NCBI GenBank assembly: GCA_900546325.1
Contig: URCR01000002.1
Location: forward strand, 1-64,000
Reading direction: 5' to 3'
Length of the DNA: 64,000 bases
From: an uncultured Lachnospiraceae bacterium
GTDB taxonomy: Bacteria; Bacillota; Clostridia; Lachnospirales; Lachnospiraceae
Shown: positions 1-9,529 of the stretch, piece by piece
Layout of the letters: each line of letters begins with the position of its first letter
Position numbering within the stretch: the first letter of the stretch is position 1
Position numbers and translations under genes: made by a program
Notes under the pieces: generated by a model
Seen by the model: only the letters and a program-made list of their open reading frames with translations
Told to the model about the DNA's origin: nothing
The model's database searches: none

Positions 1-118
1 CCTGTAACTTTGTCTACATATTCAATTTTCAAAGCAGCCACCGTAAGATGGCTTTGTTGTTATGCAATTAAGGTAATGGATAGCCTCTACTTTTCATTTT
101 CAATCTTTATCTCCTTTT

Positions 119-1633
119 TTATATTTCAATTTCTCCAAAGCAAATATATTCCACGCTGTTTCCGTATGGAGCACTAAATAAATACATTCCTTTATTTGCT
201 GATAATGTGGCATATCCATAACCTACAATAGTCCCTGATACTTGCATAATGCATGTAATTCTCTGATCATAAGCAGGTGTAAAAGGGAGTCCGGCAATTT
301 CTAAATTTCCTGTGTGCGCTTCGTTATTTCCATTGGATGTTTTTTTTGCTTCTATTCGCATTTGTTTTTGTGTAATTTTTCTATATTTCACCGTCCATCC
401 ATTATCAGTATACGACTTCCAACTATTGTCTCCCTTTAATTCATTTTCTAAGTCCGTAATTGTTTGTTGCATATAATAGACCAAAGCACTTGTAGGCACT
501 TTATTTACATCATTTACATGCTGATTTGCCATCATTGTTTTTGTTACAGAGTTTTTTTCTGTATGTACAGTTTGCCACCCCATCCATTTGTCAGCATTAT
601 ACATGTTTAAATATTGTTTTCCTGCGCTCGGGTAGAATTCCGTCACTTTAACAAGTGCGCATCCAGAGTTTCTCCAATACACATCTCTAACCCCAATTAT
701 CGTAGCTTCTCCTTGTTTCATTCCCGGAGGGATATTCGCCCACGACGAAAACTCGGACTGTTTTATGGAGAAATATGCCCGCTTATTTTTTGAAGAAAAT
801 TTGTCTTGTAAACTTACCATTAGAAAATTTTTATCAAAATTATTTCCAACTATGTCATCAGCGGTTAAAATATGCATCCCTATTCTATCGTCGCTTTTAA
901 CAATCCATTGCCCCCATTTACCGTTATTATATAGATTAATGTATTGTTTTCCATAATCAGGAAACAACTCTGTAACTTTTACCATTACATGTGCCGTGTT
1001 CCTCCAAAATACTTCCCGGACTCCTATTACTACATTGCCACGCATAAACCCACTTGGAAGATTTTTCCAAGTTGTAGCATTTTCAGCTGTCACGGAAAAA
1101 TATGCTCGTTTATGTGTCGGTGACAGTTCTTCTGTTAAACTTATATTCAATAAATCTTTTTCAAAAGATGTTCCAAATTTATCTTCCGCTGATAATATAT
1201 GACCTTCTTTTGTAATCATAAGTTCTTTGTACTTTTCAAGTTCGGCTAATAATTTTATCAACGCCTCATAATCATCTGATGATGTAATGTTCGATTCAGC
1301 AATTCTGTTCTTTTTTACTTTAATTCCAAATTCAAATGATGTGATCACTTCTTCTCCATCCATCAAATGTAGCTGGCAAATTGCAGTCCCTTCTTCTGCT
1401 ATCATTTGCTTTTTGATCTCAAACACGATGCAATTTTCATTCACGATTTTTCCTTCGGTGTATGTTTCTTTTCCGCTTGGTTTTATGCAATAAACACGCG
1501 CTGATTTTGCACCCTCTGTAATCCCGGACATATAGCATTTTACTGTACGTCCAGTATCACATTGTACCGCCTCTAATATTGGTACAATCCCCTGCCTCCT
1601 TAAATCTATTTCCAAAAATGTTGTCACTTCCAT
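119..1633 (-). CDS. BppU-type baseplate protein with two pyocin-knob domains
   Basis: 504 aa. The N-terminal ~110 residues resemble the BppU N-terminal domain of Gram-positive phage baseplate upper proteins. Two tandem copies of a knob-like module follow (about residues 165-250 and 275-360), each with GVR-V-WRN, VKVTE and GKQY-N-YN-KW motifs typical of pyocin_knob folds; a C-terminal domain of ~120 aa is unrecognised. It probably attaches receptor-binding parts to the tail tip. The start is ATG after GAAAGGAG (7 nt), so this late gene does not use AGG. It is the last prophage A structural gene in view; lysis genes are expected further left, outside the window. Confidence 0.8.
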   Translation of the reverse strand: MEVTTFLEIDLRRQGIVPILEAVQCDTGRTVKCYMSGITEGAKSARVYCIKPSGKETYTEGKIVNENCIVFEIKKQMIAEEGTAICQLHLMDGEEVITSFEFGIKVKKNRIAESNITSSDDYEALIKLLAELEKYKELMITKEGHILSAEDKFGTSFEKDLLNISLTEELSPTHKRAYFSVTAENATTWKNLPSGFMRGNVVIGVREVFWRNTAHVMVKVTELFPDYGKQYINLYNNGKWGQWIVKSDDRIGMHILTADDIVGNNFDKNFLMVSLQDKFSSKNKRAYFSIKQSEFSSWANIPPGMKQGEATIIGVRDVYWRNSGCALVKVTEFYPSAGKQYLNMYNADKWMGWQTVHTEKNSVTKTMMANQHVNDVNKVPTSALVYYMQQTITDLENELKGDNSWKSYTDNGWTVKYRKITQKQMRIEAKKTSNGNNEAHTGNLEIAGLPFTPAYDQRITCIMQVSGTIVGYGYATLSANKGMYLFSAPYGNSVEYICFGEIEI

Positions 1634-1646
1634 TTTTTCTCCTTTC

Positions 1647-2657
1647 TTATCCCGGGATCCATCTTAGCAATATTACTCCTCCGGTTCCCCCGCCACCTCC
1701 GCCGCCGGTCCCTCCCGGATAGCGAAGAACTCTATCCCACGGATAGTTGTAGTAAGAGGTAACTCCAATCTCTTGGCCGGTCTGATCTCCAGTCTGTCCT
1801 CCTATGATTCCGCCAAATTCATTTTGGCTTGCCTGGACAACTTGTCCATTTCCGATATGCATAGCGGTATGGTTTTGGATGTTTAACAAAACATCTCCCT
1901 TTATCATTCCTCCGCCGCCTTGTATATCTACGCTTGACGTGACATCTGTAAATCCGCATGCAATAAATACGTCGTACATATTACCCGTATAACTCGCTCC
2001 TCCGCTTTTTACTGGCACTCCTGCATTTTCCCATGCTTGGATTAACAGCGAAGAACAGTCATAGTCAGGTCCCCATCGACTGCCTTGATCGTATCCGTGA
2101 CTATTATCATTTGCAATCTGCAATGCCCAATCAACTGCTGCATTGATTTTTTCCGATCCACCAGAATACTGTGACAAATAATCATACCAGTAGCGAGCCT
2201 GCTGCCTTCGCGCCTGTTCTACTTCCACACCTGCACGCTCAAAATTTTTGAGAAATGCAGATGCGAGGTATTCTGGTGATTCTCCGCTTACTTTAAACTG
2301 GTCAAATGATAAAGGATATGCCCCAGTTGGAATCCACTGCCCGGCCGGAACCGTTACGGAATCAATCCATGTGAGCTGCCCATTTGGATCTGTGATTCCG
2401 TATCCATTCGCCCCCGCCCAGTTGGTGTAGTTTGTTGCTGGTGTCCATTGTACCAAGCCAAATCCTCCAGAATAATTCCCTTCTGCCAAACTCTGCCAAA
2501 TTCCAGGATTGATATTTGACTCACTTTGCATGTTCCCACACAATCCCGCAATCGCATTTAAACTCCATCCCCTCGCTTCCAGGAATACAAGCACCTCTTG
2601 GGCGTTCCCCTGCATCTGCGACATCTGCAAGTAAAAGTTACCGATTGTCCATGCCCT
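1647..2657 (-). CDS. tail-tip lysozyme / peptidoglycan hydrolase, AGG start
   Basis: 336 aa. The N-terminal half is a phage tail lysozyme (motifs AIAGLCGNMQSES, NPGIWQ, GFGLVQWTP); the C-terminal half is an NlpC/P60-like or amidase-5-like cysteine peptidase (WGPDYDCSS with the Cys, HTAMHIGNGQ with the His), ending in a Gly-rich tail. It opens the cell wall during DNA injection. The first standard in-frame codons (TTG 2630 and the ATG two codons later) have no SD and would delete the conserved AWTIGNFYL start. An AGG at 2657-2655, 9 nt after GAAGG and overlapping the upstream stop as TAAGG, sits exactly where ATG is expected. I take it as the start (inference). Confidence 0.8.
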   Translation of the reverse strand, partial: RAWTIGNFYLQMSQMQGNAQEVLVFLEARGWSLNAIAGLCGNMQSESNINPGIWQSLAEGNYSGGFGLVQWTPATNYTNWAGANGYGITDPNGQLTWIDSVTVPAGQWIPTGAYPLSFDQFKVSGESPEYLASAFLKNFERAGVEVEQARRQQARYWYDYLSQYSGGSEKINAAVDWALQIANDNSHGYDQGSRWGPDYDCSSLLIQAWENAGVPVKSGGASYTGNMYDVFIACGFTDVTSSVDIQGGGGMIKGDVLLNIQNHTAMHIGNGQVVQASQNEFGGIIGGQTGDQTGQEIGVTSYYNYPWDRVLRYPGGTGGGGGGGTGGVILLRWIPG

Positions 2658-4519
2658 TAAAACGCACCTTCTTTCGTTATTCCGCCTATTAAAATTCCTT
2701 TATCAAATTTCAGATGTGTTCCGTTCGAAAACACCGCTGTTCCAGTTTTTCCTTCTCCAGCAGCTGTTGTTATTTTTTTTGCGGTTATATGCATCTGTTC
2801 TTTTGCTGCTAATGTCATTGATCCGTCTTTTTTTAAATGGATAGCGGAATTTATTCCTCCATAGCTTTGTAAATACATCCCATCTTCTCTGTACTCTATA
2901 AGTCCACAAAGCTCTCCTTTTTCATTCTCCGTATAAATCTTTCCTTGCCAAATTGTTACAGCACGTCCTTCTCCGTCAGCGCTTTTTATTCGTCCTTTCG
3001 ATAGGATTCCCGAATTATCCATTAATGTCATTGTATTATTTTGACCATCAAGCATTTTGAAAACTCCTGACTTGTTATCAAGCCCACCTATCTCCAAAAC
3101 ACCTCCTCGTATACGATCAGCCAGCATTGTCCCTGCAACAATATAATCCGCGAAGAATCCTTTTCCGGTTCCAAACGTAGACCAGTTCCAGCTTCCGTCA
3201 GGATTTTTGGATTCTGCAATCATGAGTCCCATGCTTCCCCAGCACATCGCTCCGTAGGTTTCGCTGTCCGGATCAATGTCTTCTGCTAAAAATGCCTTTT
3301 TGGTCGTCTTATGCGCTTTGCTGCTTTGGATTTGCATTTGTGTCTTAACTCCGTCCAAGATTCCTTGTACTTGCTCTCCAACAACGCTTCCGTTTGGGCG
3401 GATCGCACTCTCTACACGATTCGTCATACTTGACACATCATCAAAATAGTCGTACTTAAAATCTCCCAGTTCTACTTCTGCCACTTTTTTCTGGATGGAA
3501 TCATAAGTCAGCTTAATTACCCTTGCATCCGTTGTAATGTCCAACTTTTTATGCCTGCAATGTATCGTGTCACCAATCTGCACCTCTTCCAAATCCTGCA
3601 CGTCTTTGTACAGTTCTGTGTCTTTTAACAGCACAAGATCTACCGATAAGTTTATTTTCGGCTTATCTATCCCCAGTTCATATTGTTCTTTACACTTTTC
3701 TGTCAGTGCTTTTTTTAACTCTTCTTTGGTTTTGCAGATGATCACTCCGTTCTTTTCATCGTCCTCCGAAGCATCTTCCTCCATTTTCACATCCTCAAAT
3801 GCTATTACTCCATAATGGATTGTAGGGTATTTTTGGATCAAAGGAGAATCTACCCAGGGTTCATTGCCTTCGATCATGTACCCATTGTAAGCTTTCGGAA
3901 TAATCCTCGTCACAACTTCTCTGATGTCCACATCCTCTTTCATTCCATCCTGGGCAATATTTTTTCCGTATAAGACTTCCATTCCTCTGTTTTGTCCTAC
4001 ATGGTCATTTATTGTAATAGTGTAATTGTCAAAAAGAATCTCGCCGCCCCAGCGATTTATGAAAGAGTTTTCGTCTTCCCCGTTGATCGCTTCGATAAGA
4101 TTCTTTGTCATGTAATATGCTGTTGATAGATCTTTGATATTGGATTTCCCGGTGTATTTTTTGTTTGGAGCTGTCATCAGATCCAGTGCCTGTTGACCAG
4201 TTTTATTTGTTGGCCGGATATCCACCAAAAAGCAATCATCCTTTGCATCCATAAAGATCGGTTCCATCTCTGCTTCAATTCCCGCATCCGATTTTTCCTT
4301 CTTTTTCATTCGGAAGAGTTGATCTCCGTTAAAAGACGGCATTTTTATAACCGCATTCTCTTCGATGTATTTCCATCGTCCCTCATCGTCAATCGGATGA
4401 CTCAGTGTCGCTCTCCAGCTTCCATTTAGGATCACTTCCACTTCTGCTGCGGTCGGCATCAGAGTCATATCTCCATTGTTTTCAAAATTTGTGTTTTCTG
4501 GCTTATAAATTTGTATCCT
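2657..4519 (-). CDS. prophage tail endopeptidase / tail spike protein, AGG start
   Basis: 620 aa from the proposed start. It resembles the prophage endopeptidase tail family (Tal-like): an N-terminal tail-hub domain, a middle domain with KEELKKALTEKCKEQYE and DV-LEEVQIGDTI, then a C-terminal part with repetitive beta strands. It acts at the tail tip below Dit. The nominal TTG at 4534 lies inside the SD. GGAGGTG is followed after 6 nt by AGG at 4519-4517, which overlaps the Dit stop as TAAGG; translation then begins (M)IQIYKPENTNF, a normal N-terminus. No standard start codon lies in the right place. Confidence 0.8.
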   Translation of the reverse strand, partial: RIQIYKPENTNFENNGDMTLMPTAAEVEVILNGSWRATLSHPIDDEGRWKYIEENAVIKMPSFNGDQLFRMKKKEKSDAGIEAEMEPIFMDAKDDCFLVDIRPTNKTGQQALDLMTAPNKKYTGKSNIKDLSTAYYMTKNLIEAINGEDENSFINRWGGEILFDNYTITINDHVGQNRGMEVLYGKNIAQDGMKEDVDIREVVTRIIPKAYNGYMIEGNEPWVDSPLIQKYPTIHYGVIAFEDVKMEEDASEDDEKNGVIICKTKEELKKALTEKCKEQYELGIDKPKINLSVDLVLLKDTELYKDVQDLEEVQIGDTIHCRHKKLDITTDARVIKLTYDSIQKKVAEVELGDFKYDYFDDVSSMTNRVESAIRPNGSVVGEQVQGILDGVKTQMQIQSSKAHKTTKKAFLAEDIDPDSETYGAMCWGSMGLMIAESKNPDGSWNWSTFGTGKGFFADYIVAGTMLADRIRGGVLEIGGLDNKSGVFKMLDGQNNTMTLMDNSGILSKGRIKSADGEGRAVTIWQGKIYTENEKGELCGLIEYREDGMYLQSYGGINSAIHLKKDGSMTLAAKEQMHITAKKITTAAGEGKTGTAVFSNGTHLKFDKGILIGGITKEGAF

Positions 4520-5214
4520 TATAAGCACCTCCAATTCGGTGTTACTTTCAATTCAAATCCCGGTGTGATTCGGATCATATTCTCTCCTTCTTCCAAATGC
4601 AGATCTTCATAATCTCCTTTTACGGATGCATTTTCCAGTTTTCCATCCTGACGATATGACAGCATCCTATCTGTATCTATGATCAAATGTCCGTTTACGT
4701 TGGCGGTCATATTTTTCCCGTTTACAGTAAGTGTGCATTTTCCAGCTCCTATAATCTTATAAGTCGGCATAGATTCGTAATACGGATTGTACTCCACTTC
4801 TGCGACAGAATGTTCCAGCACCCCATCCCTCCGATATTGGAGACCTGCGCATATAAAGTCTACGTCAAACTCTCCTGACTCTCTTACCTTTCTTTCGACC
4901 GCATTTATTTTTATATGCTTTACCAAATAAAAATACTCTTCATTATCACTTAAAATGAGTTTGTGGTCCTTCTTTTGCAAGAGCCACTTTCTTACATTCC
5001 GTAGCCTTTCCTGCCAGTTCTCGTGATCTATAAAGGTAAATGGCACATTAATCGTAATGTCTCTTACTTTTTTCGTCTCCCGGAAGATAGATCCATCTCT
5101 TCCGGGAATGTTAATTTCTTCGTATTCAAATTCCGGAGATGGTATGCTTGGTCTTTCTCTTACGAGCACCCCAAGCTCCATGTTCCTTCTTCTGTTGATT
5201 TCAATCTGATACCT
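4519..5214 (-). CDS. distal tail protein (Dit), AGG start
   Basis: 231 aa. Siphovirus Dit/tail-component family: N-terminal RPSIPSPEFEYEE, IPGRDGSI, and a C-terminal galectin-like part (GAGKCTLTVNGK, LEEGENMIRITPG). It forms the hub ring between tail tube and tail tip. ATG at 5181 lacks an SD and cuts off the usual first strand. AGG at 5214-5212 directly follows the tape-measure stop (TAA AGG), 6 nt after GAGGGGG, and gives (M)YQIEINRRRNMELG, matching Dit N-termini that begin M-Y-x-I-E-I. Gene order TMP-Dit-Tal supports the call. Confidence 0.82.
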   Translation of the reverse strand, partial: RYQIEINRRRNMELGVLVRERPSIPSPEFEYEEINIPGRDGSIFRETKKVRDITINVPFTFIDHENWQERLRNVRKWLLQKKDHKLILSDNEEYFYLVKHIKINAVERKVRESGEFDVDFICAGLQYRRDGVLEHSVAEVEYNPYYESMPTYKIIGAGKCTLTVNGKNMTANVNGHLIIDTDRMLSYRQDGKLENASVKGDYEDLHLEEGENMIRITPGFELKVTPNWRCL

Positions 5215-8200
5215 TTAACGCCCCCTCGCTCGGCTTCCTGCATACTGCGTACTTCCAATCCCTGCTCGAGCCGTTTTTACAATGTAGTTGTCAAAATTCT
5301 TGTTCCCAATCTGCACACTCACATCATTGTTTAAGCTGATGTTCATTCCTCCTGCCTCTGCAAGTATTGACGATCCGCCAATTCCATCGCTGATTGTTCC
5401 CGCCACGCGGCTTACTGCATCCGATATTTTATAGACATTTCTGTCGAGTCCTTTTACCATACCGTCAATAAAATCCGGCATCCACGTTTCGTAATCTCGC
5501 AATGGTCCCTCATCCGGACGCGAAAAATGAAGAAGTGATCTGATTTTGTCTGCAATTCCTTCGATTGTGCTTATAATTCCTTTTACTCCCGACATAATCC
5601 CCTCTTTCAATCCTTCGATGAAATCAGATCCCCATTCCCATGCACTTGAGATAATATTTTGGATAATATCTCTGACTTTATCAAAAATTCCGCGGATTAA
5701 ATCCGGGATAGAGGAAATCGCATTCGAAATGCCATCTTTCATGGCATTGAACCCATTTACAGCCGCATCTTTTGTGTTGTTCACAAGATCAGAAACCGTT
5801 GTTTTGATTCCGTTCCAGATATTTGATGCAGCATTCTTCGTTTCATTCCAGATTGCAGAAACTGTATTTTTCAATGCTTCAAATCGTATTTTCACGGCAT
5901 TTACAATGCCTTCTACTAAAGACGTTACAATCTGCCCGATTCCACTCCAGAATTTCTGCGCCGCCTCTTGCATATTGCTCCATATCTTTTCTGCATCCTC
6001 TCTCAGCTTGTCGAAATCCCCAAGGACTAAATCAATGAGTAGCAGTACCGGTCCCAGTACCGCATTTTTGATCAGCTCCCATGCTCCTGCTGCTGCAGTT
6101 TTGATTCCTTCCCAAATTCCAGATAAAGTTGTTTTCAAATTTTCAAACATTTGAGAAATGTATGTTGCAAGCGCGTTTATGATCGGATTTGCCATCATGG
6201 CTGTCCAGATCTCTTCAAACTTTGTTTTTACGCTTGTCCATATACCGTTCCACCATTCCGGAATTCCCTGGAAGAAACTTACCGTATTGTTCCATGCCTC
6301 CGGGATTGTCTCTGTAAAAAATTTTACAATCGCATCCCAAGCCGCAAAAAATCCTTTTTTTACAGCATCCCAAACAGCATTGACAGCATCCCTGAACCAT
6401 TCGCATTTATTGTACAGTACAACTAATGCAACCACGATCGCCGTTATAATCGCAATTACCGGATGCGCCATGATCAATCCAAACAGACTTTTCACAAGTC
6501 CCTTCATTTTCGTGATCATTTCCATGATCGTTCCACCTATTCCGGATATTTTCGACATCGCACCAGTCACTGCGGAAATTCCCGTGGAGATTTTGCCTAT
6601 TACAATGAGTAACGGTCCAATTGCAGCTACCAGTATTCCTATAATTACAATCGCTTGCTGCACTCCTTCCGGAAGCGCAGAAAATTTATTTACAAGATTT
6701 GTGATAATCTCCGCCAACTTTTGAATAATTGGAGCCAGTGTATCTCCAATCTGTATGCCGGCCGTTTCCAACGATCCTTTTAACTCTTCGATCGCTCTTG
6801 ATCCATCTCCCATCTGAGAGTTTGCCAAGCGCTGTGCTGCTTCTTGATCATTTGTTGCTTTAATGTACTTTTGTAGTCCTTTTTCACCGCTGTCCATAAG
6901 CACAGTGGCTGCTCTCATGGCATCAGATCCAAAAATGGTAGATAGTGCAGCATCTCTGGACGCTGTATCCAATCCGCCTAACTTATTTTGTAACTCTTGT
7001 GCCATCTCAGCGGCTCCAAGAAGCTGCCCGCTCGAGTCTCTTGTCTCGATCCCGAGATTTTCGATCATATCTGCTGCTTTGTCAGAGGCTGGTGCTGCCA
7101 ATCTTTGCAGCATAGTTTTTAAAGACGTTCCCGCATCGCTTCCCTCAATCCCTGCATCCGCAAAACGTCCCAATACAGCTGTTGTTTCTTGTATGGTCCA
7201 TCCTGCATTTTTCGCACCCGCGGAACACTGTGCCAATGCCTGTGTAAGAGGTTCAACATCTGTCGAAGATGCTGCTGCCGCTCCGGCCAAAGCATTGGCT
7301 GCCTCTGCCGATCTATTTGCTTCCAGGCCAAAAGCGCCCATTGCTTGTACAACTACATTCGCTGCATTTCCCAGACCCATACCAGATGATGCTGCAAGAT
7401 CCATTGTAGTCTGTAATGCTCCTGCTTTGATATCGGCTTCCGTCAAACCACCCTTTGCAAGCTCTGTGATCGCGTTCCCGGCTTCTGTCGCGGAGAAAAT
7501 GGTATCCTGGCCAGTTTTAATTGCCAGTTGCCGCAGTTCTTCCATTTCTGACATTGGTTTGTCCAGTGCACCCGCAGCCTGGCTCATTGCATCCTCGAAA
7601 TTATTGGCCACAGAGACAGAAGCAACTCCGATGCCTCCGAGCGCACCCGTAAGCGGAAGCATCTTCTTTCCTGCTGCCGTTGCTGTTTCTCCAACTTTTC
7701 CAGTTACTGCGGATACTTTTGCCAGATCAGCATTTGCGCTTCCCACTTCTTTTCTCAAAGCTTTATACTCATTCGTTGTTTCAACAATTTCTCTTTGCAG
7801 TGCATCCATTCCTTCCGGGCTGATTGGATGTCCGAATTCTTCATCTACCTGTTTCTTCTTTTGTTTCAGTTCTTCCAGGCTCTTCGTAGATTCTTCTACT
7901 TTTGTGCTCAACTCTTTATATTCTTCTGTGTCAATTTCTCCGGCCTCTTCCATAGACTTCATTTTTTTCTTCAACGTGTCTAATTTGCCGTTGGTCTTCT
8001 CAATTTCCTGCTGGATAGGTGTATACGCCTGCTTCCAGGCATCGTAGTTTCCAGCCGTTTTTGCCGCCTGTTCACTCGCCTGTTTCAAGGTCTTTAACCG
8101 TGTCTCGGTTTCTTGTATAGATTGTTGCAAGAGCTTCTGTTTTTGATTCAGTAACTCCGTATTCGTGGGATCCAGTTTTAATAGCTTATTGACATCTCGC

Positions 8201-8310
8201 AACGATGACTGCACTCCATAAAGTTTTTTATCTACACCATCCAGAGCCTTATTTAGTTTTGTGGTATCTCCCCCAATTTCAATCGTGATACCTTTTATTC
8301 TGTTTGCCCT
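5215..8310 (-). CDS. tail tape measure protein, AGG start
   Basis: 1031 aa. The N-terminal ~170 residues are coiled coil (LKLDPTNTELLNQKQKLL), followed by the TP901-type tape-measure core (GTSLKTMLQRLAAPA region), two hydrophobic segments (QAIVIIGILVAAIGPLLIVIG; HPVIAIITAIVVALVVLY) and Trp/Ile-rich repeats. It sets tail length and helps DNA delivery. The first standard codon is GTG at 8214, which removes the family's invariant N-terminus and has no SD. AGG at 8310-8308 follows AAAGGAGG by 5 nt and yields (M)ANRIKGITIEIGGDTTKLN, the expected tape-measure start with AGG in place of ATG. Confidence 0.88.
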   Translation of the reverse strand, partial: RANRIKGITIEIGGDTTKLNKALDGVDKKLYGVQSSLRDVNKLLKLDPTNTELLNQKQKLLQQSIQETETRLKTLKQASEQAAKTAGNYDAWKQAYTPIQQEIEKTNGKLDTLKKKMKSMEEAGEIDTEEYKELSTKVEESTKSLEELKQKKKQVDEEFGHPISPEGMDALQREIVETTNEYKALRKEVGSANADLAKVSAVTGKVGETATAAGKKMLPLTGALGGIGVASVSVANNFEDAMSQAAGALDKPMSEMEELRQLAIKTGQDTIFSATEAGNAITELAKGGLTEADIKAGALQTTMDLAASSGMGLGNAANVVVQAMGAFGLEANRSAEAANALAGAAAASSTDVEPLTQALAQCSAGAKNAGWTIQETTAVLGRFADAGIEGSDAGTSLKTMLQRLAAPASDKAADMIENLGIETRDSSGQLLGAAEMAQELQNKLGGLDTASRDAALSTIFGSDAMRAATVLMDSGEKGLQKYIKATNDQEAAQRLANSQMGDGSRAIEELKGSLETAGIQIGDTLAPIIQKLAEIITNLVNKFSALPEGVQQAIVIIGILVAAIGPLLIVIGKISTGISAVTGAMSKISGIGGTIMEMITKMKGLVKSLFGLIMAHPVIAIITAIVVALVVLYNKCEWFRDAVNAVWDAVKKGFFAAWDAIVKFFTETIPEAWNNTVSFFQGIPEWWNGIWTSVKTKFEEIWTAMMANPIINALATYISQMFENLKTTLSGIWEGIKTAAAGAWELIKNAVLGPVLLLIDLVLGDFDKLREDAEKIWSNMQEAAQKFWSGIGQIVTSLVEGIVNAVKIRFEALKNTVSAIWNETKNAASNIWNGIKTTVSDLVNNTKDAAVNGFNAMKDGISNAISSIPDLIRGIFDKVRDIIQNIISSAWEWGSDFIEGLKEGIMSGVKGIISTIEGIADKIRSLLHFSRPDEGPLRDYETWMPDFIDGMVKGLDRNVYKISDAVSRVAGTISDGIGGSSILAEAGGMNISLNNDVSVQIGNKNFDNYIVKTARAGIGSTQYAGSRARGR

Positions 8311-8321
8311 TGTTTCCTCCT

Positions 8322-8914
8322 TTACAGTGCGTCTATGTCTGCTTGTGTTGCGATTTTTGGATAATCATAATCATCATTTTTTAGCTCAATAAACATGTCA
8401 TTTACCATTCCTATGCTTAATAGCTCCAAATCCGAAATGGAAATACCGCACTGCACACACCGGAGCATGAACAATGCGGTATTGACTTCTCTATCTATTT
8501 CCCGCTCTTTTTTTTTGGAATTGACATTTGTTTATTTTCCATCTGCCACATATCCATGATTTCTGGCATGATCTCATAAATATCGAATGTTTCAAACTGC
8601 TCCAGCCACTCGTCAATATCCTGCGGCTGTTCCGGATCTCCATGCTTGTGCATCAAAAATGCGATATTTTCAAACATTTCCAGCGACTCAATTGGAAGGC
8701 TGCTTTCAAATTCGCTCTCATCAAATTCTTTTCCTTCCTTTTCGCATTTTTTCTTCATTTCTTCCTTAAGTTTTTCCTGCACTTTGATCTGTTTTCCAAT
8801 TTTCTGCATATCTGTAAAAATATCCCTGCCAAATTTCAGTCGGTAAATTCGTGGGATTGCTGCAGAGCTTTTGAATTTGCATTCTACTCCATTGATTGTT
8901 AATGTTTTTCGCAT
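8322..8914 (-). CDS. tail assembly chaperone, -1 frameshift form (gpGT-like)
   Basis: Frameshift product sharing the N-terminus of the 8495-8914 gene. At the A9 run (codons CCA AAA AAA AAG AGC) a -1 slip gives CCA AAA AAA AAA GAG CGG, opening a ~62-codon frame (EREIDREVNTALFMLRC ... YPKIATQADIDAL) that ends at TAA 8324-8322, 12 nt before the tape-measure AGG. This explains the otherwise empty gap between chaperone and tape measure. It is the arrangement seen in lambda gpG/gpGT and many Firmicute phages: seen directly in the sequence, function by family knowledge. Confidence 0.82.
8495..8914 (-). CDS. tail assembly chaperone, short form (gpG-like)
   Basis: 139 aa, between the major tail protein and the tape measure, the usual position of tail assembly chaperones. 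ATG start after GGAGGAGATTGAA. Begins MRKTLTINGVECKFKSSAA, with a Lys/Glu-rich middle. The 0-frame ends SIPKKKSGK at the TAG ending at 8495, just after a run of nine A residues (plus-strand T run 8508-8516). The short form should be the major product; the longer form arises by -1 frameshifting (see the 8322-8914 entry). Confidence 0.8.
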   Translation of the reverse strand: MRKTLTINGVECKFKSSAAIPRIYRLKFGRDIFTDMQKIGKQIKVQEKLKEEMKKKCEKEGKEFDESEFESSLPIESLEMFENIAFLMHKHGDPEQPQDIDEWLEQFETFDIYEIMPEIMDMWQMENKQMSIPKKKSGK

Positions 8915-8926
8915 TTCAATCTCCTC

Positions 8927-9529
8927 CTATGCTACTTCCTGATCCGGAATGTACACTTTTTCAAACCATTTGTCGTAAAGTTCATCTGCTGTTTCCGCTG
9001 TTGTTTTTGCTCTGACAGCCATTTTCTTTGCTGCTCCAACTGATACGGCTGATGCAGAGATAGTCACTGTATCCGTTGTCGGCTCAATCGTATCTTCTGT
9101 GGTGCTTGATTCCGTTGTAGGACGCGTTGACGTGCAACAGTAAAACCAGAATCTTGTTCCTCTCACATCTCCGTCAATTTCAAATCCCAGGGCGAACCGT
9201 TTCACTTTTGCAGTTGCCTCTTCCAACATCACTTTGTTCTTGTCGATATACTCGCTTAAAATCTTCTCTCGGAACTCATCTGTGATCATTGCCACTTCCC
9301 AGTCTCCTTCATATCCACTGTTGGATGAAGAGACATAATATTTCACACCGTCAGCGTAAAATGGTGTCAACTCTCCCTGCGCTTCCAGCGAAAGTGACAC
9401 GGATCCTGGCAGCGCAAAAGGTGTATCAAATGTAATAGCTCCCATTTCATCTTCCTGCAATAATGCAATATGCGCATTACGGATATTAAACTTTACTTTA
9501 TCTTTTTTCTGTGTCTGTCTTTCTTTCCT
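8927..9529 (-). CDS. major tail protein, AGG start
   Basis: 200 aa. Phi13-type major tail tube protein: TPFALPGSVSLSLEAQGE, YEGDWEVAMITDEFREKIL, an RFALGFEIDGD strand and a C-terminal EKVYIPDQ. The Ser/Thr-rich region and tail end (PTTDTVTISASAVSVGAA) are common in this family. The first standard start (TTG 9460) lacks an SD and removes the first strand. AGG at 9529-9527 overlaps the upstream stop (TAAGG), 7 nt after GGAGG, giving (M)KERQTQKKDKVKFNIRNAH, a normal tail-tube N-terminus. The prophage B equivalent starts with ATG. Confidence 0.83.
   Translation of the reverse strand, partial: RKERQTQKKDKVKFNIRNAHIALLQEDEMGAITFDTPFALPGSVSLSLEAQGELTPFYADGVKYYVSSSNSGYEGDWEVAMITDEFREKILSEYIDKNKVMLEEATAKVKRFALGFEIDGDVRGTRFWFYCCTSTRPTTESSTTEDTIEPTTDTVTISASAVSVGAAKKMAVRAKTTAETADELYDKWFEKVYIPDQEVA

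Noticed and set aside
6863..8047. 394-aa plus-strand ORF over the tape measure gene
   Set aside because: Antisense shadow of the tape measure coding strand: low-complexity Ser/Ala/Pro sequence, no SD, no known domain.
1647..8310. AGG sites as mere extra SD sequences for downstream starts
   Set aside because: No standard start codon lies 5-12 nt downstream in frame at the lysozyme, Dit, tape measure, portal or endopeptidase genes, and a proper SD already lies upstream of each AGG.
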